DNA of 64,000 nucleotides from Chondrinema litorale (GCF_026250525.1 NZ_CP111050.1:124001-188000), one strand, 5' to 3'. Positions 9,185 to 18,315 are shown, counted from the stretch's first letter. The notes: generated from the sequence alone by a model not told the origin. A program made the numbers and translations.

Positions 9185-9746
9185 AGCGTTGGTATTTAGT
9201 GTTGTTTATAAAAGACTGTTATTTGGCTAAATAACGAGGTTTTTTAGTAGACTTACAGGTAATCTCAGGCTTATGGATGAAGTGTAATAAAATGCCTAAT
9301 AATAGATATTAACTGTGTAGTATAGGAAAGCCAAACTATTGATAAATAGTAGCTTATATTTGGTAACATAATGGACAACTTTTTAAACAAATGGCAAAGT
9401 CGAATGCTTTTTAACCATTAACTCATATCTAATTAAATAAAATGAATTATTTAGTAAAAAAGGTACTTGAGTTTAAATAAGAAAAAATATAGAAATAGGG
9501 TAGCGCGCTAATTTCAAACTACATATACTAGCAATATTTCGTGATTTTTTTTCAAAAAAAACCAATTATAGAGTGTATTATCAAATTTTTGAAAAGATCA
9601 AAAAAGTAAAATATCTTACTATTTATATTCTACTATAAATTTGTAATTGTTGGAGGTATAAAAGAATAAAGGGAGTACAAAAAGTATCCCTTTATCTACG
9701 ATTGGAATCAAACTATTAATGGAATTGTATTAAGATTATCAGTAAT
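9185..9746. other. 562-bp intergenic region without a recognisable gene
   Basis: Very AT-rich. It contains a perfect small hairpin at 9218-9235 (GTTATTT / AAATAAC, loop GGCT) and, at 9667-9693, the terminator of the gene to the right. Only very short ORFs exist here (for example 16 codons near 9372). No promoter matching TAnnTTTG was found upstream of the lipoprotein gene at 9184. Confidence 0.6.
9667..9693 (-). terminator. Probable terminator of the MddA-DUF1353 gene
   Basis: On the minus strand AAAGGGATAC and GTACTCCCTTT pair around a five-base loop with one bulged base, followed by ATTCTTTT. It lies 54 bases downstream of the stop codon. Confidence 0.6.
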
Positions 9747-11108
9747 TCAAGGTTCAATTGCCAGTAGTGCTACTTCTCTTTTGTTCATCCAAGTTTCTAT
9801 CTCTTCTACAGAAGGGTTTTTCTTTTCAATCCATTTTTTGCAGGCTTCGAATTCTTGAGCAAGTACTGTTTCTGGTACATTTTCAAGACTTCTGTAAGGA
9901 TCATTCCAACGTGGGCCAGCTAGCCATATAGCAGCGAACATAATATCTGCTTTATTTTCTGTTGTACCGCTAGCAATACAGGCTTCATAAAACATTCTAT
10001 GCACAGACTCCCAAGGTTTCTTACGATATTGATCTGGACACCTTTCTTTATTTTCTGTTTGGCAGTACGCATCATGTATAATGGCAGCTTTTAAAAATTC
10101 TTCGGAGAATCTTCCATCGGTCATCCATAAAGCCAAACGAGGAACTGATGCACCATCAGTAAAAGTCCCTTTAGGAGCAGACCATTTTTCACCTGCTGAG
10201 TCGATAAAGACTAACTCTTCATCAATTAATTCTTTGAATTCGCTTCCTTTAACCTCCTTTAGAGTTATTTCGTTAGGAAAAAACTTAGTGTTGGCTTCAA
10301 TAGATTCCTGAGTTTCTTTTTGCTTATTACTGGTTGTAATAAAGAAAATAAAACCCAAAATAGCGACAGGTAAAACCATATTTTTTATTCTTGTCGGAAA
10401 TAAAGGAGGAACATCATTACTGTAATCCAAATATTTTCTACCAAAAGTGTCAACAAGTTCTTCTTCCTCAAAAATGATTTCTATATAAATATATATTGTC
10501 ACTCCCACAGCTAAAATCAATCTGTCGACTGTCATCACCGGTGTTGCCCAATGAAAAATGATAGTAAACAAATAAATAGGATGCCTTACTAACTGGTATA
10601 GCAATGGAACCCTGAAAATAGCCCTGTCACTTTTTACTTTTCGGAATTGTAACCAAGCTTGTTTTAGTCCAAAAATATGAAAATGATCTATTTGAAATGA
10701 CGATATAATGAGCATGAGCCATGAGATAAAAAACAATAATTTCATTACGGTTCCTGCTATTGTTCCTCGTAAGTCAAAAAATTTAATAGGTAGAGGCTGC
10801 CAGTCTGAAATAAGTACGATTAGTAATATTGAAGAAAAGAATATATATGTACTCTGTACCGCACTTTTAGGTAAAAACCATTTAATTTTTTTCTTAAATG
10901 AATTTCTGCCCATAAGGCTATGTTGCAAGCCAAATAAAAAGATGATCGACGCATTTACCAACACTGCACTACTTAAACTAAAGTATCTAGTTTGTTCTAT
11001 AAAAGGCAGTAAATTAGGGTCGTACAAAAAGATGGCATAACAAGTTATAGCTGTGATGCCAGCCACATAACATAAAACAGCATAAACAAGAATTAGATAG
11101 TTTTTCAT
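9747..11108 (-). CDS. MddA-like membrane S-methyltransferase fused to a DUF1353 domain
   Basis: A 453-residue two-part protein. Residues 1-~245 are a multi-pass membrane methyltransferase of the NnrU/isoprenylcysteine-methyltransferase superfamily, closest in layout to methanethiol S-methyltransferase MddA: FGLQHSLMGRNSFKK, FQIDHFHIFGLKQAW, LVRHPIYLFTIIFHWATPVM and the terminal EEEELVDTFGRKYLDY. MddA makes dimethyl sulfide from methanethiol. After another membrane segment (about 246-262), residues ~285-453 match DUF1353: KGTFTDGASVPRLAL and AAIIHDAYCQT are its hallmark motifs. DUF1353 has no established activity. The reading frame is continuous, so the fusion is real in this sequence. The MddA assignment rests on motif memory, not alignment. 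Confidence 0.78.
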   Translation of the reverse strand: MKNYLILVYAVLCYVAGITAITCYAIFLYDPNLLPFIEQTRYFSLSSAVLVNASIIFLFGLQHSLMGRNSFKKKIKWFLPKSAVQSTYIFFSSILLIVLISDWQPLPIKFFDLRGTIAGTVMKLLFFISWLMLIISSFQIDHFHIFGLKQAWLQFRKVKSDRAIFRVPLLYQLVRHPIYLFTIIFHWATPVMTVDRLILAVGVTIYIYIEIIFEEEELVDTFGRKYLDYSNDVPPLFPTRIKNMVLPVAILGFIFFITTSNKQKETQESIEANTKFFPNEITLKEVKGSEFKELIDEELVFIDSAGEKWSAPKGTFTDGASVPRLALWMTDGRFSEEFLKAAIIHDAYCQTENKERCPDQYRKKPWESVHRMFYEACIASGTTENKADIMFAAIWLAGPRWNDPYRSLENVPETVLAQEFEACKKWIEKKNPSVEEIETWMNKREVALLAIEP

Positions 11109-11268
11109 TTTAAATTAATTAAATCAAATCTTTAAAAAAAAGCTTGAGCTCAAAATTGGATGGATTTACTGTCAGATTCAAAAAAAGCAGGTGTACACAG
11201 TGTCTACTAGTTGAATTTTATAGGTATACAAAAGGTGAGCTTAATAGGGGAAAATACTTTTCAGGAAC

Positions 11269-11991
11269 TTATAAGGCATTTTTTCCCTGAAACTGAATTT
11301 TTTCTTTGATAAGTTTTGTCCAAAGTTGGTATCCTTTTGTGTTGAGATGGATTCCATCAAACCATAGATAATTATCAATTAATTTACCTTGCTTATTTAT
11401 AAAGTAATTACTTGTTTCAATAAAGTGGATAAAAGCATATTTCTGAGCATAAGTTTGTATCAATTGATTTGCCTTTTTGGCTTGTGGCCATATTTCCCAT
11501 CGGCTATTGGTAGGGGTAATGGGTAAATAATAGATTTCGGTTTTGGGTAATTCACGATGTATTTTATCTATCAGTTTCACAAAGTCAGCCAATATTTGTT
11601 CTGGTGTTTTATCATTTGGTCTACCAGATAGATCGTTAGTACCGGCAAATAAAACAATCTTTTTTGGTTGATATGGAAAGATAATTCTATCAGCAAAATG
11701 TATCACATCATTCAGTTTTGCACCACCGAAACCTCTTTTAATTACAGGAATTGGTGCCATATCTTCTTTTAATGTATTCCAAAATCTGATGCTTGAACTA
11801 CCTACAAATAAAACCGCATCTTTAGGGTAATTGGTGCTTTTATCCTCTACTTCAAATTGTCTAATTGCATCTTCCCAAACATTAGGATTGTCGCTTTCCA
11901 GTTTCTCAAATTCATTATTAATTAAATAGGCCATCCACCCGGAACCTATTAATAGTATTCCAATTATGGATAATACAATTTTCTTCCACAT
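11269..11991 (-). CDS. SGNH/GDSL-family hydrolase, membrane anchored
   Basis: A 240-residue esterase-type hydrolase. A single N-terminal hydrophobic helix (IVLSIIGILLIGSGWMAYL) anchors it, with the body outside the cytoplasm. SGNH blocks are visible: VLFVGSSSIRFW (block I, nucleophile Ser), GGAKLNDV (block II Gly), FAGTNDL (block III Asn) and WFDGIHLN (block V Asp/His). It resembles the platelet-activating-factor acetylhydrolase-like SGNH group acting on acyl or acetyl esters. The real substrate is unknown. Confidence 0.87.
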   Translation of the reverse strand: MWKKIVLSIIGILLIGSGWMAYLINNEFEKLESDNPNVWEDAIRQFEVEDKSTNYPKDAVLFVGSSSIRFWNTLKEDMAPIPVIKRGFGGAKLNDVIHFADRIIFPYQPKKIVLFAGTNDLSGRPNDKTPEQILADFVKLIDKIHRELPKTEIYYLPITPTNSRWEIWPQAKKANQLIQTYAQKYAFIHFIETSNYFINKQGKLIDNYLWFDGIHLNTKGYQLWTKLIKEKIQFQGKNAL

Positions 11992-12050
11992 GATTATTAT
12001 TGATTTAGGCTTTTAAAAAGGGAGTGTGTACTTTGTTTTTAAATATGAAA

Positions 12051-12094
12051 AAAGACACTGACTATTATTGGTTTTAATTTTTGTCTGTGTCTTT
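12051..12094 (-). terminator. Terminator of the 12120-12674 lipoprotein gene
   Basis: On the minus strand AAAGACACAGAC pairs with GTCAGTGTCTTT (11 of 12 positions) around a 20-base loop and is followed by a T-rich stretch, 25 bases after the stop codon. Confidence 0.75.
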
Positions 12095-12119
12095 AATAAA
12101 AATTATCAGGAAAAAGCTA

Positions 12120-12674
12120 TTAGTTTATTTTGATGCCATAAGTACAATTGAAACCGATTGTCCCATTGGCAAATTCAGTCATATCCAGTGTCGCATTCAG
12201 TGTTGAGCCACCTAGCTCACCATTAAACTTTCCTGTACCACCAATTACATTAGATTCAGTTTTAGGTGCATCAATTACTGCTTGCAGAGTTGTATTATCG
12301 ATGGGTGTCATATCGATAAAGTTGTGCATAACCAGTGTGCTGTTATCCTCATCAAAAGTGAAAATGGTATAGTTTTCACCTTGCATGCTGCCATCTTCAA
12401 AAGTCTCTGCAAACACATTAATATCAGTTACGCTGCCTATGAGTGTACCAGTTTCTTTATTGAATAAGTCCATAGTAAAAGCATTACCACTTACTTCAAT
12501 ATCCACTCCTTCTATTACAGTTTGAATAGGTATACCTGTAGCTACACCTATTGCTTGTAATGTGAATTGTTTAGGCTTTTCTGGTGAAAGGTTATCATCT
12601 TCATTATCATCGCAACTAACGAGACTAGTTGTAAATAAAAAGAATAGGATATACATCAAAAATGAGTGTTTCAT
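12120..12674 (-). CDS. Hypothetical lipoprotein
   Basis: A 184-residue lipoprotein: ILFFLFTTSLVSC is the signal and lipobox, then DDNEDD, the acidic patch after Cys common in surface-exposed Bacteroidota lipoproteins. The body is a beta-rich ~150-residue domain with alternating Thr/Gly (GTGKFNGELGGSTLNATLDM). No catalytic motif and no known family recognised. It lies 51 bases downstream of the winged-helix methyltransferase gene on the same strand, so the two may be co-transcribed. Its own terminator follows. Confidence 0.75.
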   Translation of the reverse strand: MKHSFLMYILFFLFTTSLVSCDDNEDDNLSPEKPKQFTLQAIGVATGIPIQTVIEGVDIEVSGNAFTMDLFNKETGTLIGSVTDINVFAETFEDGSMQGENYTIFTFDEDNSTLVMHNFIDMTPIDNTTLQAVIDAPKTESNVIGGTGKFNGELGGSTLNATLDMTEFANGTIGFNCTYGIKIN

Positions 12675-12725
12675 TTTGCTAAGTTTTAATTGAAAAATTA
12701 ATTTGACAGATTTTAAAAAGGGTAT

Positions 12726-13811
12726 TTATTTACTGCTGAAGTAGTAATTGTTGAAAAGGTCGTGTTCGAAATTTTGAACTTGGGTATTGCTAAAACCAGC
12801 TTCAGTTAGCATTTCCAAAGCCATTTCTTTTCCCCAAACAGTGCCTAAGCCCATACCTCCTTGAGCAAGAGAAACAGTCATACAATGTAGGGTAGAAGCG
12901 GTGTATAGAAATGGTGCAAATGGATTCTCAAAGTTATTTTCCAGTTGTGATGACGCATTAATATCCATCATTAAAAAAGTGCCATCATCATTCAACCAAT
13001 TATTTACTAATTGCAAAACTTTATCTGGAAATGCCAAGTCATGAATTACATCAAAAGCTGTAATTAAATTATACTTTGCAGATGGTGTATATGCAAGTAA
13101 ATCTTCTTGTTTGAAGGTGATGTTATTTAAACATCTGATTTTGGCTTTGTTTCGCGCAGACTTGATAGGAGCTTCACAAATATCTATACCGTAGAACTTA
13201 CTTTTTGGAAATTGCTGAGCAAGAGCCAGTAAAGTTTGACCATCGCCACAACCGATATCTAAAACGCTTATCCCATTTTCTAAGCTATCAAATAGGTTTT
13301 GGTTCTCAGGCAGAATAATTTCTGTTAGATTTTTACCCACGTTGGCAGCACTTAAATCTCCCATTGCTTCGTGAAAACCATTGTATTCGCTATAAGGTAC
13401 GCCACCTCCATTTTTGAAACAGTGAGTTACTTTTTCTTCAACTCCAGCCCACACAGTGATAAGCGAAGCTACTGAAGCCATATTCTTTTCGTTGGACTTT
13501 CTGGTTAGAAAAATAGCGTTTTCGGGTGGCAGATAATAGGTCTTATCTTTTGGGTTATATTCTACAATTCTACCACTTGCCATAGCACCCAACCATTCTC
13601 GTACATAGCGTTCGTTTAGACTGGCACATTCTGCAATCTCTATAGAAGTACTCCAATCTAAAGTATCCATTATATCGAAAAGTTTGGTTTGGTGACCAAT
13701 AGAAATCATGGGAACCAAAGCACCATGATTTAACATGGTAATCATTTGTTGAGCGAATAATCCGGCTTGCTCCATATTTTCCGGAATTCTTGGGATACAA
13801 GATTGACACAT
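12726..13811 (-). CDS. Class I SAM methyltransferase with N-terminal winged helix (Rv2258c-like)
   Basis: A 361-residue protein. Residues ~15-110 form a dimerisation/winged-helix region (LFDIMDTLDWSTSIEIAECASLNERYVREWLGAM), as in the Rv2258c-type methyltransferase family. Residues ~180-340 are the Rossmann methyltransferase with motif I VLDIGCGDGQTLL, an acidic FYGIDIC after strand 2 and LITAFDVIHDLAFPD as the motif IV/post-IV region. These enzymes methylate small molecules rather than nucleic acids. The substrate is unknown. The nearest regulator is the AraC protein at 14.6 kb, separated by a pseudogene. Confidence 0.83.
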   Translation of the reverse strand: MCQSCIPRIPENMEQAGLFAQQMITMLNHGALVPMISIGHQTKLFDIMDTLDWSTSIEIAECASLNERYVREWLGAMASGRIVEYNPKDKTYYLPPENAIFLTRKSNEKNMASVASLITVWAGVEEKVTHCFKNGGGVPYSEYNGFHEAMGDLSAANVGKNLTEIILPENQNLFDSLENGISVLDIGCGDGQTLLALAQQFPKSKFYGIDICEAPIKSARNKAKIRCLNNITFKQEDLLAYTPSAKYNLITAFDVIHDLAFPDKVLQLVNNWLNDDGTFLMMDINASSQLENNFENPFAPFLYTASTLHCMTVSLAQGGMGLGTVWGKEMALEMLTEAGFSNTQVQNFEHDLFNNYYFSSK

Positions 13812-13935
13812 AAGAACTAATTTTTAATTTGTTAATTAAGATGTGATACAAAATTGTAGTGAAAATGGAGAAGCGGGCTAGTCTAAAAAGCTCATAATAT
13901 TTACTCTCTGGTTCAAATTATTTAACAACTCAGAA

Positions 13936-14514
13936 TTATTTAATACTTACACCTTTGTTTAGAGGTAATAATGGTAAGTTAAGTACAAAAAGTAGCTTTA
14001 TGTTTTCTTCAACTGATAGCTTTTCGGGAGGTTTATTAAATTGGATTTGCGCATACTTTTGATAGTTTAATTGAGTGTGGTGATAGTCTAAACACTTGTT
14101 GTCACTTGTGTATGCTGCAATTCCAAAAGCTGTAATTATAGTCGACCAACCATGATAATTGCTTGGCACTTTATTTTCAAAATACCTTGTTGCCATCAAT
14201 GATCCTGATGCTTTAATTTCAAAGTTACTCTTTCTTATCAAAACATTTTAGCAGTTTTAATGCCTTTGCGAATAATGATTGCCCCCTCTGTTCGGGATAT
14301 AATTTATCATAAGCTTTGTAGAAATTGGCAGATAATTCAGGGGCTTCATCAATTGGTTTAGCTATTTCTGCCATTTCTTGTTCAGTATAGAAATCTTTCC
14401 ATTTGGTAGAAAGCCACCAATAAGTGCCTGCTAATGTGATTGCAAAAGCGAGCAATAAACCGAATAGCAATTATAAAATATACTGATGACTCTTTTTGAG
14501 AAGACTTTTTTCAT
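13936..14514 (-). pseudogene. Frameshifted membrane-anchored protein, possibly GT51 transglycosylase-like
   Basis: Three overlapping frames read as one broken gene. ATG at 14514 opens MKKVFSKRVISIFYN, a basic signal-anchor start that then runs into a stop within about 10 codons. From 14470 another frame supplies the missing membrane helix and the stretch FYKAYDKLYPEQRGQSLFAK, stopping at 14225. From about 14241 the first frame resumes (NFEIKASGSLMATRYFENK ... FNKPPEKLSVEENIKLLF) and ends at 13936. So one indel near 14470 and a compensating one near 14230 break a protein of about 190 residues. The FYxxYDxxYP and FNKPxEKLSxEE patterns recall small Bacteroidota transglycosylase-domain proteins. 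That family call is tentative. A base-calling error at either site would restore a gene. Confidence 0.6.
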
Positions 14515-14561
14515 ATAGGAATTCAAACAATTTTTGTTAGATTTTTTATTGTCTAAAGCAA

Positions 14562-14593
14562 ATAAAAAGGTATTCCCTAAAAGGAAATACCTT
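14562..14593 (-). terminator. Terminator of the AraC regulator gene
   Basis: On the minus strand AAGGTATTTCC / GGAATACCTT forms a stem with one bulge, and a TTTTTAT run follows, about 50 bases after the AraC stop codon. Confidence 0.85.
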
Positions 14594-14643
14594 AGATTAC
14601 AATACGAGTTTGAGGTATTGACTTTCTATGAAAGATTTTTTAG

Positions 14644-15549
14644 CTATTTAAATTCTACTCGCTTGTAGAAATTTTTATGCTTCGGAATGTGCTTTTCTCT
14701 GTATTTTAAAGGATTGCAGTGGTATGTGTTTTTAAAAACTCGGCTATAGTGGGAGGGGCTTTCAAAGCCTGCAATAAAAGAGATTTCATTAATATTTTTA
14801 TCGGAATGTATCAGCAGCTTTTTACTTAATTGTAATCTACGACTTAGTAGCCATTTGGCTGGTGGTGCATTGTACAATTTGGTAAACTGTCTTTTAAAAG
14901 TAGAAAGACTCATGTTACACAGTTCAGCAAATTCTTCTAGTCTGAGATTACTGGCAAAGTTCTCTTCCATAATAAGTTTTAGCTGAGCTTCTCTGTTTTC
15001 TTCTAGTGTTGAGAGATAGCTTGCCAGTTGTTTGTATTCGCTTTGAGTGAAAATATTAAAGCTAAGTTCTTCCAGCTTTAAGTGGAGTATCTGTTTGCTG
15101 GCTGAATTTTCATGAGCGAAATAATTACTTATAGAATAGAAGTAAGCTTGAATTGCTGTAGTTCCGTTCGTTAAATCTATTATTTTGTTTTGGAGGTTTA
15201 CATGCTTGTAATCCTGAATTTTTAAAGTTGGGTAACGAAGCAAAAAGTTCTGAAAAAAGCTATCTGGCATAAAAAACATCAATGCACAATATGCTTCATC
15301 TTGAAATACCTCAACCGTGTAGCCACCTTTTTTCATGTACATAAATGTACCCGCTTCTACTATGTATTCTTGAGAGTTAGAACTGTAAATTCGTTTGCCA
15401 CTGAGGCAATAGACCAAACAAGCACAATCTATCCAGAAATTACTAAATTTATTAGTCTCCATGCATTTGTATTCTACACAGAGCATATCTTGGATTATAA
15501 CTTTTTTATGGATGTTGGTTTCTTTAAAAGCTTGGTGAAGATTGATCAT
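14644..15549 (-). CDS. AraC-family transcriptional regulator
   Basis: A 301-residue regulator with an N-terminal ~170-residue sensing domain of cupin-like type (YIVEAGTFMYMKKGGYTVEVF) and a C-terminal pair of helix-turn-helix motifs: LRLEEFAELCNMSLSTFKRQ (first) and INEISFIAGFESPSHYSRVF (second, the AraC signature), then FKNTYHCNPLKYRE. It controls transcription in the cytoplasm in response to an unknown ligand. The gene is monocistronic: it has its own promoter candidate and terminator. The downstream methyltransferase and lipoprotein are plausible targets by proximity only. Confidence 0.92.
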   Translation of the reverse strand: MINLHQAFKETNIHKKVIIQDMLCVEYKCMETNKFSNFWIDCACLVYCLSGKRIYSSNSQEYIVEAGTFMYMKKGGYTVEVFQDEAYCALMFFMPDSFFQNFLLRYPTLKIQDYKHVNLQNKIIDLTNGTTAIQAYFYSISNYFAHENSASKQILHLKLEELSFNIFTQSEYKQLASYLSTLEENREAQLKLIMEENFASNLRLEEFAELCNMSLSTFKRQFTKLYNAPPAKWLLSRRLQLSKKLLIHSDKNINEISFIAGFESPSHYSRVFKNTYHCNPLKYREKHIPKHKNFYKRVEFK

Positions 15550-15581
15550 CAGTATTTAATTCATTAAAAAATCAATACTGC

Positions 15582-15613
15582 CAAATGTATCGGTTTAACC
15601 AATCTGTGCTAAA
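15582..15613 (-). promoter_or_regulatory. Candidate Bacteroidota promoter of the AraC gene
   Basis: On the minus strand a TACATTTG element (15589-15582, fits the TAnnTTTG -7 consensus) is preceded, 20 bases upstream, by TTTA, one base off the TTTG -33 element. The start codon is 32 bases downstream, giving a short leader. Confidence 0.45.
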
Positions 15614-15671
15614 TATTTGAGGTATACATGAAGTATACAGGGAGGGAAATTGTAAAGTAAGTTTGTTTGTA

Positions 15672-15862
15672 ATTATAAAAGTGGAAAGAAAATAAGAAAA
15701 GAGATCTACCACACTCATTGTAAATCTCTGTTCAATTTATTATTAAGATAAACACCAATTATTTCTATATTTTATCTTTTATTTTCTTTCGTTGAATCAT
15801 AAGCTTAAGATCTGCATTAGGCTTGTTCTTAGAGTAATACATTTTGTAAAATGTATTTTTTT
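15672..15862 (+). ncRNA. Candidate small RNA with its own terminator (speculative)
   Basis: A TAAGTTTG element fitting the TAnnTTTG -7 box lies at 15658-15665. A hairpin AGAGAT / ATCTCT follows (15700-15705 with 15724-15729). At 15836-15862 a perfect 10-bp stem, AATACATTTT / AAAATGTATT, ends in a seven-T run as in a strong intrinsic terminator. No annotated gene reads into this terminator on the plus strand, so it should end an unannotated transcript of roughly 190 bases. No -33 box was found and the 10-bp stem is AT-rich. Confidence 0.28.
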
Positions 15863-16148
15863 GTCCTGAGTTTTTTGGATGATCCATCATAGCATTAAAG
15901 TTTTTGTGTTTTACTAATTTGCAGTTAGTCGTCTATTTTATTAGTTAGTTGCTATTGTTTATTGTTAAGGACTCTTTGGTTTAAGTTTAAGCTGCTAGTT
16001 TATTTTATGTGTTTGGTTTTTGATTAGATGAATAGATCAAAAAACTCATTTACTCAGACCTTATCATCGCGATTATGATTAATGGATTATTTAGTTTAAT
16101 TGAAGCCGAAAGCATGGTTTAACATGCTCTCAGCATTCCTGTTATTTA

Positions 16149-16346
16149 TCAGATACTTTGAATATAGGAAATGATTGTTTCCTTTGATTCTCCTGTTTTT
16201 TTCTGGATTTTACCAACAACTTCGTCGTATCTACCTTCTTGTACTGCTAAGTCGTCGTCAGTTAAAAATCCCCATTTTTGTTTTAGCTTACCTTTGGTTT
16301 CATTCCATGAACCTTTAAGCTTTAATTCTGTGCTTGAATTTGACAT
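16149..16346 (-). CDS. CsbD-family stress-response protein
   Basis: A 65-residue CsbD-like protein, recognisable by the family pattern KGSWNETKGKLKQKWG followed by LAVQEGRYDEVVGKIQKKTG. CsbD proteins are small, hydrophilic and induced by general stress in many bacteria. Their biochemical role is not established. It is transcribed in the same direction as poxB, which starts about 2 kb upstream, with 223 bases between poxB's stop and this start, so it probably has a separate promoter. Confidence 0.9.
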   Translation of the reverse strand: MSNSSTELKLKGSWNETKGKLKQKWGFLTDDDLAVQEGRYDEVVGKIQKKTGESKETIISYIQSI

Positions 16347-16569
16347 GTTGTTTATATTTTAAGTTCAGTTAATTGTTTATGTAATTGCTTAGTATATTGA
16401 GAAATTTATGCCATTAGACCATTTAAATGAAGAAACTGTGCAAATCGCTCTTGTGGGCTTTGTGAGAGGGGTTAAATTTTTTCAACTTTTTTCTCATTAA
16501 AATTAGTGTAGAAAAAATTCCCCGATATCACACCTAAACTGTGGATTATTATTCAGTTTCTACACATTT

Positions 16570-18315
16570 CTAATCAAAATAGGCTTTTACTTCCTCTTTA
16601 ATGTTTTCTAGCTGAGAGCGATCTCCTTTGGCAGCCAAGTAAACTTCTTTCATTTTTGATTTACTGAAGCCCCAAGCGTTTTCCAATGTAATTTTAGGAG
16701 GAAGCGTAAGTTCTCCTGGACTCACTACTGCATTAATAATAAAAGGCTTGTCAGATTTGGCTGCCATTAAAACTGCTTGTTCTATGTCTTCGGCTTTTTC
16801 TACTTTAATTCCATCTCCACCAAATACTTTTGCCAATGCAGCAAAATCTGGGTTATTCAATCTTAATGCTTCATCGTGTCTTGGTAAGCCTGCTTCTTCC
16901 ATTTCCATCTTTACAAAGCTTAATTCGCTATTGTTAAACACAATTACTTTAATAGGGAGATTGTATCTAACAGCCGTTAAAAATGAGTTGAGAGACATGC
17001 CAAATGCTCCGTCACCTACTAATGCCCAGACTTCTCTTTTTCTGTCTACCAATTGAGCTCCAACAGCTGCTGGAACACCTACTGCCATAGAACCATGATT
17101 AAAAGAACCAAGCATTCTTCTACCACCATCAAATACCAAATGTCTAGCTGCCCAAACTGTAGATTCACCAACATCTACGGTAAATACGGCATCTTTAGAA
17201 GCAACTCTGTTAATGGCAGAAGCAAAAATTTGTGGGTGCAATGGAATATTATCTCTTTCAGGATCTGCCTGCTTATCCATTTGTTTTCTCCATTTCAAGA
17301 ACTTCTCCTTCTTCGATTCTAAAAATGAACTATCAGATTTTTGGTCGACTAAAATGTTGAGTTTTTCAGCAGTTGGTTTAATATCTCCAATAATACCAAC
17401 ATCTACAGAAGTTCTGTTTCCAATGCTTTCTGCTCTAATATCTACCTGTATAGTCTTAGTTTTATCTGGAAGGAAATTGCTATATGGAAAGTCTGTTCCG
17501 AGCATGAGTAGTAAATCAGCATCGTGTACAGCTTCGTAACCAGATGGATTACCAATAAGACCAGTTAGCCCAACTACATTGGGGTGATTATGGTCAAAAA
17601 TATCTAATGCTTTAAGAGAATGTACAATTGGCGCATTCAGTTTTTTAGCTAAAGCTTCAACTTCTGGTTTCGCATTACGACAACCTTCTCCAGCAAAAAT
17701 GGTTACTTTACGGCTGTTGTTTATCAACTCAACTGCTTGGCTTAAATATGTTGCATTTGGCATGAGTGTACTAGTTAACTCAAGCGGAGTTTTAAGATAA
17801 TGCTCACCCGCAGCTTTCGCTGTAGTAATATCTACCGGAATCTCTACTCTGCAAACGGCTCTTTTTTCCAAAGCGATTCTAATGGCTTTCTGGATTACCC
17901 TCGGTGCTTGCTCTGCCGAAGAAATTACTGCTTGGTATTCACAAACATCATCGTAAACCTTTTTAAGGTCTACTTCCTGAAAGTAATCTGACCCCATGTT
18001 CTCTCTGGAAACCTGCCCACTAATTGCCAACACTGGAACCCTTGCTTTTTTCGCATTATAAAGTCCATTAATGAGGTGTAGCGCTCCTGGACCTACAGTA
18101 CCAGCACAAACTGCTAGTTTGCCAGTTAGGGCTGCTTGGGCATAAGCGGCAAACGCACCGGTTTCTTCATGTCGCATGGCGACCCAATCAATTTCTTCAT
18201 TTTTTCTAATGGCTTCAACTACAGCGTTAAGTGCATCGCCGGTAACACCAAAAACATGTTTTACTCCGGCCTTAATTAATATATCGATTATTTGTTCTGA
18301 GACTGTCTGGCTCAT
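16570..18315 (-). CDS. poxB: Thiamine-diphosphate pyruvate dehydrogenase (quinone)/pyruvate oxidase type
   Basis: A 581-residue ThDP enzyme in the acetolactate synthase/pyruvate oxidase superfamily, co-linear with E. coli PoxB (572). The catalytic Glu50 sits in AMRHEETGAFAAYAQAAL, and LAVCAGTVGPGALHLINGLY follows as in PoxB. A FAD/nucleotide domain spans ~190-340 (TIFAGEGCRNAKPEVEAL, LMLGTDFPYSNFLP). The C-terminal ThDP domain has GDGAFGMSLNSFLTAV to VFNN (Mg/ThDP motif). PoxB oxidises pyruvate to acetate and CO2, passing electrons to quinone at the membrane. The C-terminus has a similar length to the E. coli membrane-binding peptide. With CsbD next door, a stress or stationary-phase role is plausible. 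Confidence 0.88.
   Translation of the reverse strand: MSQTVSEQIIDILIKAGVKHVFGVTGDALNAVVEAIRKNEEIDWVAMRHEETGAFAAYAQAALTGKLAVCAGTVGPGALHLINGLYNAKKARVPVLAISGQVSRENMGSDYFQEVDLKKVYDDVCEYQAVISSAEQAPRVIQKAIRIALEKRAVCRVEIPVDITTAKAAGEHYLKTPLELTSTLMPNATYLSQAVELINNSRKVTIFAGEGCRNAKPEVEALAKKLNAPIVHSLKALDIFDHNHPNVVGLTGLIGNPSGYEAVHDADLLLMLGTDFPYSNFLPDKTKTIQVDIRAESIGNRTSVDVGIIGDIKPTAEKLNILVDQKSDSSFLESKKEKFLKWRKQMDKQADPERDNIPLHPQIFASAINRVASKDAVFTVDVGESTVWAARHLVFDGGRRMLGSFNHGSMAVGVPAAVGAQLVDRKREVWALVGDGAFGMSLNSFLTAVRYNLPIKVIVFNNSELSFVKMEMEEAGLPRHDEALRLNNPDFAALAKVFGGDGIKVEKAEDIEQAVLMAAKSDKPFIINAVVSPGELTLPPKITLENAWGFSKSKMKEVYLAAKGDRSQLENIKEEVKAYFD

Larger units (their letters stand above)
15550..16148. other. 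599-bp region without a protein gene
   Basis: It holds the AraC promoter at its left end and a structured stretch between 15658 and 15862 that could be a small RNA (separate entry). Between 15863 and 16148 only AT-rich sequence was seen, plus a 9-bp stem at 16108-16131 (AGCATG core, GTTTAA loop) that may end the CsbD transcript, although it lacks a T-run. No ORF with a recognisable product. Confidence 0.55.

Noticed and set aside
16748..17056. Plus-strand ORFs opposite poxB (also 17053-17539)
   Set aside because: poxB on the minus strand has full-length ThDP-enzyme motifs; these are antisense shadows.
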